Source of the DNA: Krasilnikovozyma curviuscula
Lineage: Eukaryota; Basidiomycota; Tremellomycetes; Cystofilobasidiales; Mrakiaceae
Reading direction: 5' to 3'
Assembly: GCA_014825775.1 (NCBI GenBank)
Contig: MVAQ01000044.1
Coordinates: 48,946-112,945, forward strand
DNA length: 64,000 nt
The notes below the pieces were generated by a model. That model did not search any database and was not told the DNA's origin. It saw only the letters and a program-made list of their open reading frames with translations. The translations under genes and the position numbers were made by a program. This document shows positions 11,762 through 24,147 of this stretch, piece by piece; position 1 is the stretch's first letter, and every line of letters starts with the position of its first letter.

Positions 11762-13914
11762 CTAAAAGACAACTAATTGGGTGTCAATGTTCCATCCAAG
11801 AGTAATCTGAACAAAATGGGATCCGGGATCCTATCATCAGCCAAAGCAGTAATCGAAGCAAAGATACCCATTAACTCACCATGTGCGGCTTGACAGTGTG
11901 TTCAATCATCGCATCTGGTCCGCAGATCAAAATGACAGAGTCTTCTTCAGGAGGAGGGAGATGATGTTGCATCATATCCAGGGTGATTCTGCCCTTCGAG
12001 AACTGCCATCCGTCCGGCGTCTTGCTGAGCGTGTGGTGGAGTCTGTAACGACCGTTGGCGTGGGCGAGGCTGAGGAGACCGTCCAATTCTTCTCGACATA
12101 CTGAAAAGCAACGATAGTTAGATTTAAGTGCCAGGAGTAATTCAGCTGAGAGAAAGGGCGATCTCACAGATGTCTGCCTCAGTCTTGTTACTATTCAATA
12201 GCCAAACATTGGTCTCTGTATCGGTCTGATCGAGGAAAATACCTCTGAGTACCTGGAGAATGGGAGTAACACCTTCAAAGCAACAATTCGTCATTTACAA
12301 TCACATGATATGACCTCAACTGAGAGAACAACTCACCACTGCCTCCGCAAATCATACCGATGTTTTTGAATTTCTTCTTGATGTGCTTAATTTCTGCTAC
12401 ACCCCCACCACACCAGACAAAATGTCCGATAGGGCCTTTCATTTCGATTGTATCGCCAATGATAAGCTCATGGAATCCAATTGTCATCTTCCCACCTTCA
12501 GGGTAGGCGTCTGTTCGGTGGTAGATCTAGTAGTTAAAACGGAGGATTTTAGCGCCAACTCAAGGGCAGGACGAAGAGTGAAAAGAAGGCTACCTTGACG
12601 AGCATATCGATGAACCCAATCGCACCTGGCATCGACACAGGGGTGTACGCTCGTTGGACCATCTCACCAGCCATCACGTCATCAGGTCCACTTCCCTTCC
12701 TGCGGAGACGGACATAGACATGCTGCCCCACAGGCTACACAAAAAAAGAACACCAGAAAAGCGCATAAGAGACTCTTCTCGAAAATGCAGAAGGGAAGGG
12801 CGTTGACGAACCAATCCAAGAGGTTGGTCCTCCTTCTCAAGCGCGAACCGGTAAAGCGCCGAGTCGTGGCTGACCTGCTGGATTGTCACCAACTTGACGG
12901 GCTTCCACTTTTTCTGGTTCAGGAAGATCGGGTCAATCTCCTTCGGGACGTCAGAAGAGATCGCGCCTCCCGTTGTCGAGGATGGCCCGTCTGGTTTCAA
13001 GAGCGTGCCGATGTGGTATGCTGCCAGCATGTTTTTACCTTGGGGTGAGTGTATAGCCATGCTTCAGAAGAAAACATTTCAATTGAGTAATACTCAAAGG
13101 GAAAATTTGCAGAGAACCCAGAGGCGACTTACAAGTCTTCCGTGGCGTCTTCACCAGCAACTAATGTGATGCTCTCCGCACCGCCAGGGTGGTCTTTCAA
13201 AAAGCCCGTGCCATCATACACCTCTCCTTGTACCACAAACCATGGTTCATGCTCTTTGTTATGGGCCTGGACCTCCTCCATCGAGATGACCCTCTTGACC
13301 TCATCCCTCGTCATCTTAAAGGTCTCCTTCTTCTTTTTCTGCGGTGCTGCTGCCGCCGTTTCATCTGAGGTGACCTTCTTGGTGAACACTGGCTTTAAGA
13401 TATCTTGGCCTTCATCTTTAAACCGCTGCATCCATCCACCGGACTCGGTGCCTGGCATTGTTGGGTGCTCAAATCGGAGGGAGCCATCAGCTTCTTGGTG
13501 GATCGCAACACGGAACCACCAGTTACTGGAACAAAAAGTGTCTCCATATTAGTAACAGAATAAGGAAAAGTAACTTCGAGAATCTGGTTCTGTGAGGAAG
13601 GAAAAGAACTCACTTCATCATGCTCATGGCATTCCAATACATATCCCTCTGCTGGACGCTCAACGCTTCGTCCATTGCCCTGACCTGCAGACTCGCCCCA
13701 CCACCATTCTCTCTCACGTGCTTGCGCATCTCAGATTTGGTAATAGGGAAGCTCCAGAAGCACCAGCAGAAGTTCTCCTCTCGGTCCGTGAGGTCAATGT
13801 TGCCGAAGACAGGGGAGGCGTACGCAAGGGAGCGGTAGAGATCCTCAGGGCTAAAACGAGGAGGTAGTTAAATTACAGTACAAGAATAAATGGTTAGAGA
13901 TATTTGAAAATTGG

Positions 13915-13949
<35 letters not shown>

Positions 13950-15294
13950 GATACGCACTATGTGATCGTCCCTAGCGTCCAAGTTTCGCCTTCATCCATG
14001 CTCGCTTCGATCCTCGTGATCCTCCGCCCACCACCAGCGTACGCATATCCTTTCATGAGGTACACCTCATCCTCGTTCTCTGAAAGTGGTGGGAGCGTCT
14101 CGTTATGTGCAGGGCGGACGATGGCAGAGTTCACGTTGAGATCGTTGATGAGGTACTTGCGGTTGTACCACCAGTGCTTCTCTGCTCGTGCCGCTTCGGG
14201 CGTCACTTGTGTTGGAAGCAACTTGTTGTCCCAGAACTGGCATAAAGTAGAAAATTCAGTCAAGAAATTCCTCAAGCGTTAAGGAAATCTGGAAAGACTT
14301 GACGGAGAACTCACATGTAGCCAGTGTTGACTTTCCTCTTTGCTAACCTCAATTTTAGTCAACCACTTGACGCTTCGACCACCAATTTGACCAGGCACGA
14401 CGATTCTCACGGGGAAACCATGGTCGGGTTCAAGAGGGAGGCCGTTCATGAGCCAACACACGAGGATGCCCTTCTCCTTCTGGCGGGCGTACGACAGGAG
14501 CTGGGACGTGCCGTAGTGACCCTGGGGTAAATTGTCTCCTCCTTCAAAGATGACATGCTTCGCCCCTGGGAGGACCTTGGCTGCCTCGAGGATGTCGCAG
14601 AGGTACACGCCGGTGAAGAGAGCAGTCGAGAGACCTGCTGCACCCCAGTTGAAGCCCAGTCCCTTTTTCACGACGTTCTGCTCCTTCCTGCGGTTTCCAG
14701 CACAGACCAGAGTGACGGGTAAAGTGACGACTTCGAATTTTGTCTTGAGGTCGTGCAGGGACAGCGACATTGGGTGCTGCACCAGGCCAGACAGGTCGAT
14801 CCGCCAGCTGTCCAAGAGGTCTCCGTCGACTTTGGGGACCGCACCATGGTTCCTGACGTAGAAGAGCTCTGTCGGGGTGAGGAAACCTGCATCGTACAGT
14901 GGAGTGAGTGGCGCTTCGACGTTGAAAGGGTGCTGCAGGCGGAGATTTGGGAAACGCTAATTAGTCTTTTTGCAAGATTGGCGAGATAAACATGGAATCC
15001 TTCTCCTACTTTTCCGGTCAGCCTGACGAGTCGCTCATCTCTCTTGACCCAGCTGTCGGGAGTATTGACGTCGATGTCGAGGACCTGAGGGGGTACAATG
15101 GACTGAGGCAACGGTGGATATTCAGCGGGGAGGGCGAGGTGATGTGGTGAGGCGGACTGCTGGGTGTTAAGGGTAGGGGGCAGCTCGTACGTCGAGTCCC
15201 CTTTGCCAGACGACTTGAGCGAGACTTCTGAGCTTGAAGATGCCAGCGACGACGTGTCGCTGTCGCTGGACAATGACATTTCCGACAACGGCAT
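11762..15294 (-). CDS. NAR1: Nitrate reductase [NAD(P)H]
   Basis: Assimilatory nitrate reductase reduces nitrate to nitrite in the cytosol. Domains in order: an acidic Ser-rich N-terminus; the Mo-pterin (sulfite-oxidase-like) domain with active-site Cys in LVCAGNRRKEQN and GFNWGAAGLSTALFTGVYL; the Mo dimerisation domain (YNRKYLINDLNVNSAIVRP); cytochrome b5 with heme histidines in FLKDHPGG and FMAIHSPQG; then the FAD/NAD(P)H domain with RAYTPVS, ICGGSG and CGPDAMIEH. Length is about 900 residues, normal for the family. A final intron after KPHM restores a family-like end, ITLGWNIDTQLVVF; without it translation would stop two codons later. One intron near 13920 contains a (GA)n microsatellite. 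It shares strand with the transporter upstream of it. GATA-type sites upstream suggest nitrogen-repression control. Confidence 0.97.
13918..13945. repeat. (GA)n microsatellite in a nitrate-reductase intron
   Basis: About fourteen GA units within an intron of the nitrate-reductase gene. Confidence 0.85.
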
Positions 15295-16279
15295 TGTTGA
15301 TAATTAGTTGGGTGAGATGGATGGTTGTTTTAACCAACGGAGGAGAATGGGTGTTGTATGGAGGCTAGGAAACGTGTGCAGGCTGGAGCTGCCGACAGAT
15401 GGACTTTTGACCAGAGGCTATAGTCCGGCAGGCTAGTAAAAGTCAACTGGCGCTCTTATCGGTCGGAGGTGATAGCAAGTTTTCTTGAGCCAGAGCTATC
15501 GGAAAACCTCGAGCTCTTGATGGCAGCAGTAACTACCAGAAACTAATCTATTGATGAACCCAGCTGCTGCACAACTCCAAATGACAAATGTGACGCCCTC
15601 TGACTGGCCACATCCAGCTTTTCCTTATCTTTCACGACGAGACGGACGCCCAGCGTCATCAAGCTTTTCGAGCGAAACCCCGCCGTTCCTTTGTAATTCC
15701 CCAATTCACCGGATCGAAAATCGAAGATCAAAAAGGTACGAGGAGGGTGTGACGATCGGAGAGAGGAGCCAGGCGTCGTGTGACGTGCGATGGCCTAGTC
15801 GTGAAAGATCACTCCATAGTGCGATGATAAGGAAATGGCTAGGTTTAGTTCGATGCAACTAAAACTTAAATGGATACCTGGTGCTCCTCATTAACACTGA
15901 TAAGGGTTGAAATTCAGGTGATTGTTCTAGTGTGAAAGGTTGGTCGAAAAGCTACCCGACATATTTCGACCGCTATCTCACTTGCAGTCACTAGTGCTTT
16001 CTGCTGCTGCCTGGTTCAGTCGAGAGAAGGGATGCAGTTATGAGACGCTACATAGCATATAAAAACAATATTTTCTTTTTTAACACCTAGGTAGCGAAGG
16101 GGTGGAGGTCCCGAGTACAAGTAATAAGTAAAGGCGTCAAGAGAATCTGAGCGCATGTAAGTTAGGCGAGAGCCGGAGGTTATGTACAACGAGAAAAGAA
16201 ACACCTGATGAGAGGCGTTCCAGAGATCCCAAACTTTTGAAGACGAAAAGGGTGGAAGGAAAGGGGGTTGTGTAGTTTT
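15295..16279 (-). promoter_or_regulatory. Nitrate-reductase promoter with GATA-factor sites
   Basis: No coding exon is evident. Within about 700 bp upstream of the nitrate-reductase start I count four full GATAAG motifs in either orientation, at 15455-15460, 15624-15629, 15826-15831 and 15899-15904. GATAGC-like copies lie at 15471-15476 and 15972-15977. In fungi, AreA/Nit2 GATA activators bind such sites, often in pairs, at nitrogen-catabolite-repressed genes. The far end also holds the 3' region of the transporter. Confidence 0.6.
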
Positions 16280-18431
16280 TTAAGCCTTTGGCATCGGGCT
16301 GAAGAGGAGCGCAGCGTTGACAACCAATGCGATGACTCCTGAAATCCACCATGCGTCACCCTTAGCAGGTCGGAATCTCCAGATGATAGCGAAGATGATA
16401 CCACCCAGGTTTCCGAAGGAGCCTACGAGGCCGGACATCACACCGTTATTGTAAGCGTTCTAAAAAAACCATAACCGGACGAGAGGATGCGATGAGATGG
16501 AGATACAGGAGAGGAGAGGGAGCGGACAAATGGTGAGTGACTCACACAGTGTGGCACCATCGAAAAGTTTGCACCGTTCGCCATCTCATTGAAGAAAGCG
16601 ATGATCACCACAAACGCCATCATGCCCCCCAACGAAGGCATTGGTGTGTGCTTCAACCACTGTCCGAATCCGATACAGAGCGCTCCTTGTCCGATACCCA
16701 GTCCAAGTGTGAGGTAGACCTTCGACTTTACGCCGAATTTTCTGTACAAGATGTCGGAGACAAAACCTCCCAAAGGACGGGTGACGAAGTTGAGGAAGCC
16801 GAACGTCGAAGCTGTGTTTCAAGACCAAGAACGACGTGAGTATTTCCTTCAGGATACCGTATCCTGTGACAGACAAGAAGGGGACTCACCAAGGTAGCCA
16901 GATCCTAGCTGACCAAGAGATGGATGTGGGTTGAGGAGGACTGTGTTCAAGTTTGCATCGACCGCAAGCTCAAACCCGAACGTCGTCATGTACGCGAGGG
17001 CAGGCAACCAGGTGAGTGGGTTAGCAAGAATCTTCATTGCTGACTTGACGGTAAGAGCCTCGTTAACAGCAACGACGACATCGTCACAATCGCCTGTTCA
17101 CAACGAACTTTGTTAATTATCATCTCTATGCAAAGTGGGACAAGACAGACACGGACCATCGACATCATCGTTATTAACCTCCTGCACTTTATCTTGGGTT
17201 TCCATTTTCTTAGCGTCCTGTACGTGGATCTCGCCGTTGTCGAGTTGGACACTGTGGCCGTGAGCGATGGCAGCGGCCGTTGCGGGCGTGAGATGTCGTT
17301 GGGACCATTTACCAGCTGGGTGATCTGTACCGAAAACCAATACAAGGGCAGCAATGAAGAACAGGATTGGAACACTGCGACAATAGGGAGAGGAGGGAAG
17401 GTTTAGATTGAGATTGTAATGGACATCAAGGGAGAAGGACAAGACTGACGGGACGACGGCAAAAGCAACTCTCCATGCCTTGTGGGATGGCATTCTCTTC
17501 AAAAGGGACTGATAAAGTGAGGTCATGACAACAAACGTCACACCTCCTCCCATGTTACCCCATCCACCGACAAGGGCGTTGGCGGTACCAACGATGTTTG
17601 GGGAGTAGAAGGACGTTGTCCATGCGAGACATGGGACAAAAGTAGCACCTCTTGAGTAATATACATAATTTTAGTGAGAATCTCCAGAGCGGGAGGAAAC
17701 AGGAGGGAAAAGAAGAAACGTACAAGATACCGATGAAGAATCGAATAGCGTACAAGCCAGAGGCACTGTTGACGGTACCAGCGAGACCTGATGGAATAGC
17801 GCCAATAATAAGGAGACCAGCCATGACGAGTCTTGGACCGAATCGATCAACGACCGGTCCAATGATGAGTCTGACGATGAGGGTGGCAGCGAGAGCGACA
17901 ATATTCGAGTTACCGATCTGGGCTGTGGTCAACTTGAGATCGGCTTTTATGGCTTCTGGGATGAGAGGTGGGAAAGCGAACCAGGACAGGAAAGCGACAA
18001 AGAAACCTGTGTAGAAAGAGGAGTTCATGGTCAGACCATCTCGCAAACACGAAGTGGCGGCGCAAGGATCGCGAGCACGATGTGAGTTGGGAAAATGTAC
18101 CCAGCCACGCCAAGTGGAAGTTTCGGGTGTAAGGATTAGCCAAGTTAAAGATTGGAAGGGTGTAACTGTGCAATCATGAGATGAAAAGACGTGGGAAAAG
18201 ATAAAGCAGCACCCAAAGAGGTCAACTAAAGGTGCCGCGAAAGGCAAAACATGTGAAAAAAAAAATCACATACGCCTTCAAGTTCAACGGGTTGATGACT
18301 GGTTGGGTCCAGAGTGATGAGATGACAAAGGGAGGAGCGGTTGCAGCCGTCTCGTATCTCTTTGGCATGACATGGGGGACGGACGCCTCAGAGTCGGAAT
18401 TGGCAACTTGTTTTTCAGCAATGCCAGACAT
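16280..18431 (-). CDS. NRT2: High-affinity nitrate/nitrite transporter (NNP family, MFS)
   Basis: This is a twelve-helix major facilitator of the CrnA/NRT2 type that imports nitrate by proton symport across the plasma membrane. Both nitrate-signature motifs are visible: [15 protein letters not shown] in helix 5 and [15 protein letters not shown] in helix 11. The MFS loop-2 motif [10 protein letters not shown] and helix-2 arginine segment LIVRLIIGP are also present. A long hydrophilic central loop ([15 protein letters not shown]...), typical of fungal members, lies between helices 6 and 7. At least six introns are inferred. The start at 18431 is the first ATG in frame. It is divergent from nitrite reductase across a shared promoter. 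Confidence 0.95.
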
Positions 18432-19014
18432 GTTTCCTCGATGCTCCAACTGACTGGACGAAGAAGGTGACAAAGGACGGGAGGGGAAAGAGGTGAGGAG
18501 AGGAAGAGATGGGTGGACGATGGCAGAGGGGTTGGGTTTGACTCTTTATATTAGTCTCGGATTGATTGGGTTCAGTTTTTCTCCCTGCGTTCGAGGCTCC
18601 TTATCTGCGTTCGCGCGCCGTCATCGCGTAGAAAAGACGGACCCCCGCTTGGCAGCTTTTCAATATGCCAACCTAATTCACCGAGCGCTGGGTCGAAATG
18701 CTAGTGTCGTCCTTATCTCTGCTGGCCCAGCCAATCAGAGGGGCGCCATCTGCAGAGGGCGGACTTAGTGTCGCTGGGAAATCTCCTGGACAGCTTGCAT
18801 TATTGTCTCAAGGGACAATCCGACAGGTTCTGCCCTTCAACAGTTACCTGGATAAACCCATAAGAGTAGCAGTGAAGTAAGTGCCTACCAATATCGCTGT
18901 GCATGTAGGTGGCAGACCGAATACTGACCAAAGCCCCACTCCCAGCAGTCGTGCTTTGCAGATCTCAATTGCAATCTCTCATACTCTACCTCAATCTAGA
19001 GAGTAGATTCCGTC
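18432..19014. promoter_or_regulatory. Shared divergent promoter of nitrate transporter and nitrite reductase
   Basis: This 583-bp interval lies between two oppositely directed start codons. It contains CTTATC (GATAAG inverse) at 18600-18605 and 18712-18717, and GATAAA at 18851-18856. Read on the minus strand, TATAAAGA at 18543-18550 lies about 110 bp upstream of the transporter start and is a plausible TATA box. I did not find a NirA/Nit4-type CTCCGNGG site by eye. Confidence 0.6.
18543..18550 (-). promoter_or_regulatory. TATA-like element of the nitrate transporter gene
   Basis: TATAAAGA on the minus strand, about 110 bp before the transporter ATG. The spacing suits a core promoter, but no transcript evidence is available. 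Confidence 0.4.
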
Positions 19015-22000
19015 ATGACTACAGATGCTGTTGAACCAGTGAAGATCTTCGTTGTTGGCTTGGGAATGGTGGGAATAGGTGTGTAGCTTCCTCTGCTTAG
19101 GGTGTAGTGGCTCTCTGACGACCCCAACCTCTCCCAAAGCCTTCATCGAGAAAATGCTAGGAGCACCGCTGAACCCCACCAGACCATACAAAATTATCAC
19201 TTGTGGTGAAGAGCAACACCTGGCGTATAACCGAGTCGGCCTGACAGAGTACTTCCAGCACCGGGATGTAAAGGAAATGCTTCTTGTTGACGAAGGCTGG
19301 TATGGTTCCCACGAAAAGAATGTTTTGTAAGTCAAAGCCTTGCACTGAAAGGTATCTTAGCGGTGGTGTTGACTGTTTACCTGTCCGTGTGCTCAAAGTG
19401 AATTCCATACCAATGAGATGGTAACGAGGATAGATCACCAATCGAAAAAGGTTATTTCCACCAAGAACGAATATGACTATGATATCTGCGTTGTAAGTGA
19501 CAACCAAATTTTTAGACTGTATTTACCTTGTGCGCTTCCATAACTCACCATCTCCTTCACCCGCGACCTTCAACAGATCGCAACGGGCTCAACAGCATCA
19601 TTCCCACCTTATTGTCCACCATCACTCTATAGCGTAACAAAGGGCTGCTTTGTATACCGCTCCATCGCCGACTTAGAAAAGATCATCACCTTTGCGGACC
19701 AAGATTACGTGAAGCGTGCCGTTGTTGTCGGTGGTGGACTGCTAGGTCTTGAAGCTGCAAAAGCTGTCTACGATTTACCTACAATTCCTGAAGTTGCGTG
19801 AGTCTACCTGCCTTCACTCGATCTCGCTCTCTGCTGAGATCCACCTTGGAGGGTCGTACCCCTCGCACCAAACCAATCCACACTGCCAATCTTCCTGACC
19901 TCTTCTCGTTCGTAATTGTCTCTACCACAGGATTATCAATCGCCAAGCATATCCTCTCTCGCGACAACTCGATGCTGAGGCTGGTGAAATGGTTCTCCAC
20001 AAGATAGAGGAGATGGGCGTGCAGGTTTACACGCGAGTGAATGTCAACGAGATGGTGACTGAAGACAGCGTCCTCAAGGGGTTCAAATGCACCGATGGAA
20101 CTTTTATCCGTTAGTTTTCTCCTTTTAGCTCTCTTAAGAGTATGAAACGTGGGAAGTGAACTGATCAAGAGCGCCAGCTCTGTTTTCGAGATAGAGGCCG
20201 ATCTTGTCATTTTTGCCGTCGGTATCTCTCCCAGAGACGATCTCGCTCGCGATTCAAGTATCAAAGTCCACGTACGAGGTGGTATCGAAGTGGACGACAA
20301 CCTCGAGACGTCTGCGAAGGGTGTTTACGCGATGGGTGAATGTGCTTCGTGGAGGTAGGTTGTCGCTTCTCTGGGTTTTACATACTAGACCCTTTAGCTT
20401 ACCAGAATTTCCATTTTTTTCGTGATTTCTTTCTGCAGAGGTAATACTTACGGTCTCATAGCACCCGGTGTTGAGATGGCCTCGATCTTGACATTCAATC
20501 TCACCCAAACACTCGCCCCACTCAACCATCAACCGAGGAAGATGAACGCTCCTGATCTCAGTACAAAGCTCAAACTCATGGGCGTTGATGTTGCTTCCTT
20601 GTATGTATTAACGGTCGCTTAGAAAGAGTGAAGATGTGACCCGGTCTGACGGCGAATCTGGCTCCTCCTGTTAGCGGTGATTTCTTCGCCGATAAAGGTG
20701 CCTCTGGAACGAAACCTCTCGTCGAGACCGTGACAAATCACCAACCTGCTCCCGGAGTGACCGAAAATGTCGCTGTTGCGCCCAACGCATCGACTGAACC
20801 TCCTATTGACAAGCGCGAAATCCCAACAGCCAACGATGGTACGCCCGGTGAGGCTGGCGTGAAGGCCAAGGCGAAAGTCACCAGACATGGAGGCTGGAAA
20901 AGTGGAGATCCAATCAAGTGCTTGACATATAAAGATCCGTTCGACTCCGTGTACAAGAAGTATATCTTCTCGGCAGATGGGAAGTATTTGGTTGGCGGAA
21001 TGATGGTCGGAGAGTGAGTAGATCATTCTGTCTTTACCTCAGTTCGAAACTCTAATCACTCTTATTTTGTTCTATGTCAGTGTTTCTGATTTTGTCAAGC
21101 TTGTCGCTATCACGAAGAAGAAGAAACCCATCGACATGCCTCCGGCTCAGTTCATCATCGGCTCCAAAGCAGGTGGTGAGGACGATGGCGCTGATCTGGA
21201 TGACGACACGCAGATCTGCAGTTGTCACAATGTGGTTAAGGGGGCTGTCGGTCAATGTATTAAGGAAGGAGCGAAGACTGTTGCTGATGTCAAGAAGATG
21301 ACCAAAGCTGGGGCGGGTTGCGGTGGTGAGTCTGGCTAAATCAGACATTCTAATGAGAAACTCAGTCTGATTTTCTCTTATATCTTTCAACTTTAGGTTG
21401 TATGGTGAGCCAGTCTGTTCGATTTATGTGCAGTCGTTTTATTCGTTATTGATTTCTTCTCTGTTTGATTAGCCTCTCGTCACCAATATCTTCAAAGCTG
21501 AAATGTCCAAGGCTGGCTTGGAAGTTAGTAACGACATTTGTTCTCACTTCAAGAAATCCCGAGTTGACTTGTTCAACATTGTGAAGTGAGCCGTTCCCTT
21601 AAATTACAATTGCTTTACCATAATCAGAAGCTGACTTTTCTCATAGGGTCAAGAAACTCAAGACTTTCAAAGAAATCATGCGTGAAGCAGGTGTTCGTCC
21701 AGATGCTACCGGTTGCGAGATCTGTAAACCTGTTATCGCTTCCTTGATTTCGACACTGGTCGGCATCAACGAGCATGTGATGGACCCCGTCCACCTTCAG
21801 AACCAGGAAACCAACGACAGATTTATGGCTAACATCCAAAGAGATGGCACTTTCTCGGTTGTTCCTAGGATGGCGGCTGGTGAGGTCACCCCGGACAAAC
21901 TTATTGCGCTGGGTATGGTCGCAAAGAAGTACAAGCTCTACACTAAAATTAGTAAGTACCTCCATCCAATCTTTTTTCAAAAGTTAGAAGGCTGACGACT

Positions 22001-23851
22001 TTTTTACCACAGCTGGTGGACAGAGAATAGATATGTTTGGTGCAAGAAAACAAGATCTGCCAGATATCTGGGAAGAGCTTGGGGCAGCCGGTCAGTTGAT
22101 TTCCACCAATTGCTTCCTTCTTGAATAGCTGTTGATATTTTCCCTTTCTGAAAACCAGGTTTTGAATCTGGACATGCTTACGGAAAATCTCTGCGTACCG
22201 TCAAATCCTGCGTAGGATCAAGTTGGTGCAGATACGGTGTTGGAGACAGTGTTGGTCTTGCCGTTCAGCTGGAGGAGAGATACAAGGGTATCCGATCACC
22301 TCACAAATTTAAGGGGGGTGTCAGCGGTTGTGTTCGAGAATGCGCTGAGGCACAAGGAAAGGATTTCGGCTTGATTGCTACAGACAAAGGATGGAATGGT
22401 GCGTTTTTTTGGTATTCGTTTCTTTCGATCCCAATTTTTGATCATGTTGTTTTCTACAGTCTTCATTGGTGGTAACGGTGGTGCTAACCCAAAGCACGCT
22501 GTGCTTTTCGCAACTGATGTGCCACCTGACAAGGTAGTCAGAGTCGTTGACAGATATATCATGGTAAGACCCATCAATCAGCTCAATGACGAGTACATTG
22601 CTGATTTTTCTTCTATTTACATTATCAGTTCTACATATATACCGCTGACAAACTAATGTAAGTACACCTCCCGTGATCTCTGTAAAAGTGCCCTCCCAAG
22701 TCCTTCCTGACCGCACTATGAACTTCCTAGGCGAACAGCTAGGTGGCTCGAACAGTACGAAGGTGGTGTAGAGAAGCTGCGAAAGATTCTTTTGGAAGAT
22801 TCCTTGGGTATCTGTGCAGAGCTAGACGCCGCTATGGACCGATTGGTTGGTACCTACGAGGATGAGTGGGCGAGAATCGTTAGGGAGCCTGAGCGCCGGA
22901 AGCAGTTCCGTCAGCACGTTAACACTGTAAGTAGTGTCGTTATCCCTTTCTTATTGGATTTCATTGACATATATATTTTTCTTTCTTTCTGGCACCAGAC
23001 TGACGGCACGCTCAATATGGAAAAGAGAACCGAGAGAGGTCAGCCGGCAATCGCAGAATGGCCAAAAGATTTCCCACCTGGTAAGTTCTCCAATACTTAA
23101 GTAACCCAGAATTTTTGTCACTTATTTCCAATCATACTATTTAGTGAAAATGAACATTTCCCAACTTCCTACTCCCAAGTCAAAGTGGACCTGGACGAAG
23201 GTCGCTTCCATCTCAGATCTAATGCCAAGTACTGAAAATACCACCTCGTGTTCTGTCAAGATTGGTGAATCACAAATCGCCATTTTCAGTGTTCCCAACA
23301 AAGGTCTTTATGCGACTCAGCAGATGTGTCCTCACAAAAGAGCATTTGTCCTCGACCACGGAATCATTGGAGACGATGAAAAGGGCAATGTTGTGAGTAC
23401 CGAATCAATGTATATTACATTGTGAGAATATCACCTCACTTATTGCTCTGCCTTTTTTAGTACGTCTCTTGTCCGCTTCACAAGAGAAACTTTACTCTTG
23501 ACAAAGGTGACTGTTTGAACGACGCAGACTACTCAATCATGACGTGAGTTGCAGTTGCTATTTCAAGCTCTGCAGATGGCAAATCTGAACCCTTTACTCT
23601 CATAAAGCTTTGACGTCAAGTCTGAGGATGACAGCCTCTTCCTTCTTCTTCCACCAGTGGAGGAACTGGATGCTGAGTTAGGTACTTCAAAATGGATGGT
23701 GCGACAGGCGATGTCTGAGGCCCTCGGTCTCGGCGCTGCTTCTGCAGCCATCTTGCCAGGTGGAACTTTGGAAATGGTTGGACCAAAAGATATTGAGGAG
23801 AAGTCTGGTTGTGAAAGCACCTCATGTGGTGATTCCAAACTCTCATGGTGA
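19015..23851 (+). CDS. NIR1: Nitrite reductase [NAD(P)H], siroheme type
   Basis: Assimilatory nitrite reductase makes the six-electron reduction of nitrite to ammonium in the cytosol. Domains in order: an N-terminal FAD/NAD(P)H disulfide-reductase-like domain (VKIFVVGLGMVGI, RAVVVGGGLLGLEAAKAVY); a BFD-like [2Fe-2S] region (CSCHNVVKGAVGQC, later CEICKP); then the sulfite/nitrite reductase core. The siroheme/[4Fe-4S] cysteines are in SCVGSSWCRYGVGDSVG and SGCVRECAEAQGKDFG. A C-terminal Rieske domain follows, with QMCPHKRAFVLDHG and SCPLHKRNFTLD. The length of about 1,090 residues is normal for fungal enzymes. The gene has more than ten short introns, and one splits the Rieske motif. It is divergent from the transporter and convergent with the Zn2Cys6 regulator. 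Confidence 0.97.
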
Positions 23852-24147
23852 ACATTGCCAGAGTCTGTAGTGTTTGCTCAGATGGAAAAATATTGTTAAG
23901 GTGTTTATTACTTCGAACGAGAATAACGAGTTGTAGATTGAAATTGTATATACATGTTTCTCTATCAAATTTGACGCTGGGAGCATTGGGCTGCGCTTTC
24001 TTCCGTCCATCACCTTTCATCATAATGAATGAGCTCTAATAATATATGTCACACGACTCCTTACCAAAACTAACAGCTCGCTTAACCTTCGATACAAATA
24101 ATGATCTTTGCTCATCCACTGTGGTCGTATTCATCTAGCTCTCATTC

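Noticed and set aside
18432..18473. Fourteen-residue N-terminal extension of the nitrate transporter
   Set aside because: It begins with a non-ATG codon; the ATG at 18431 is the first in frame.
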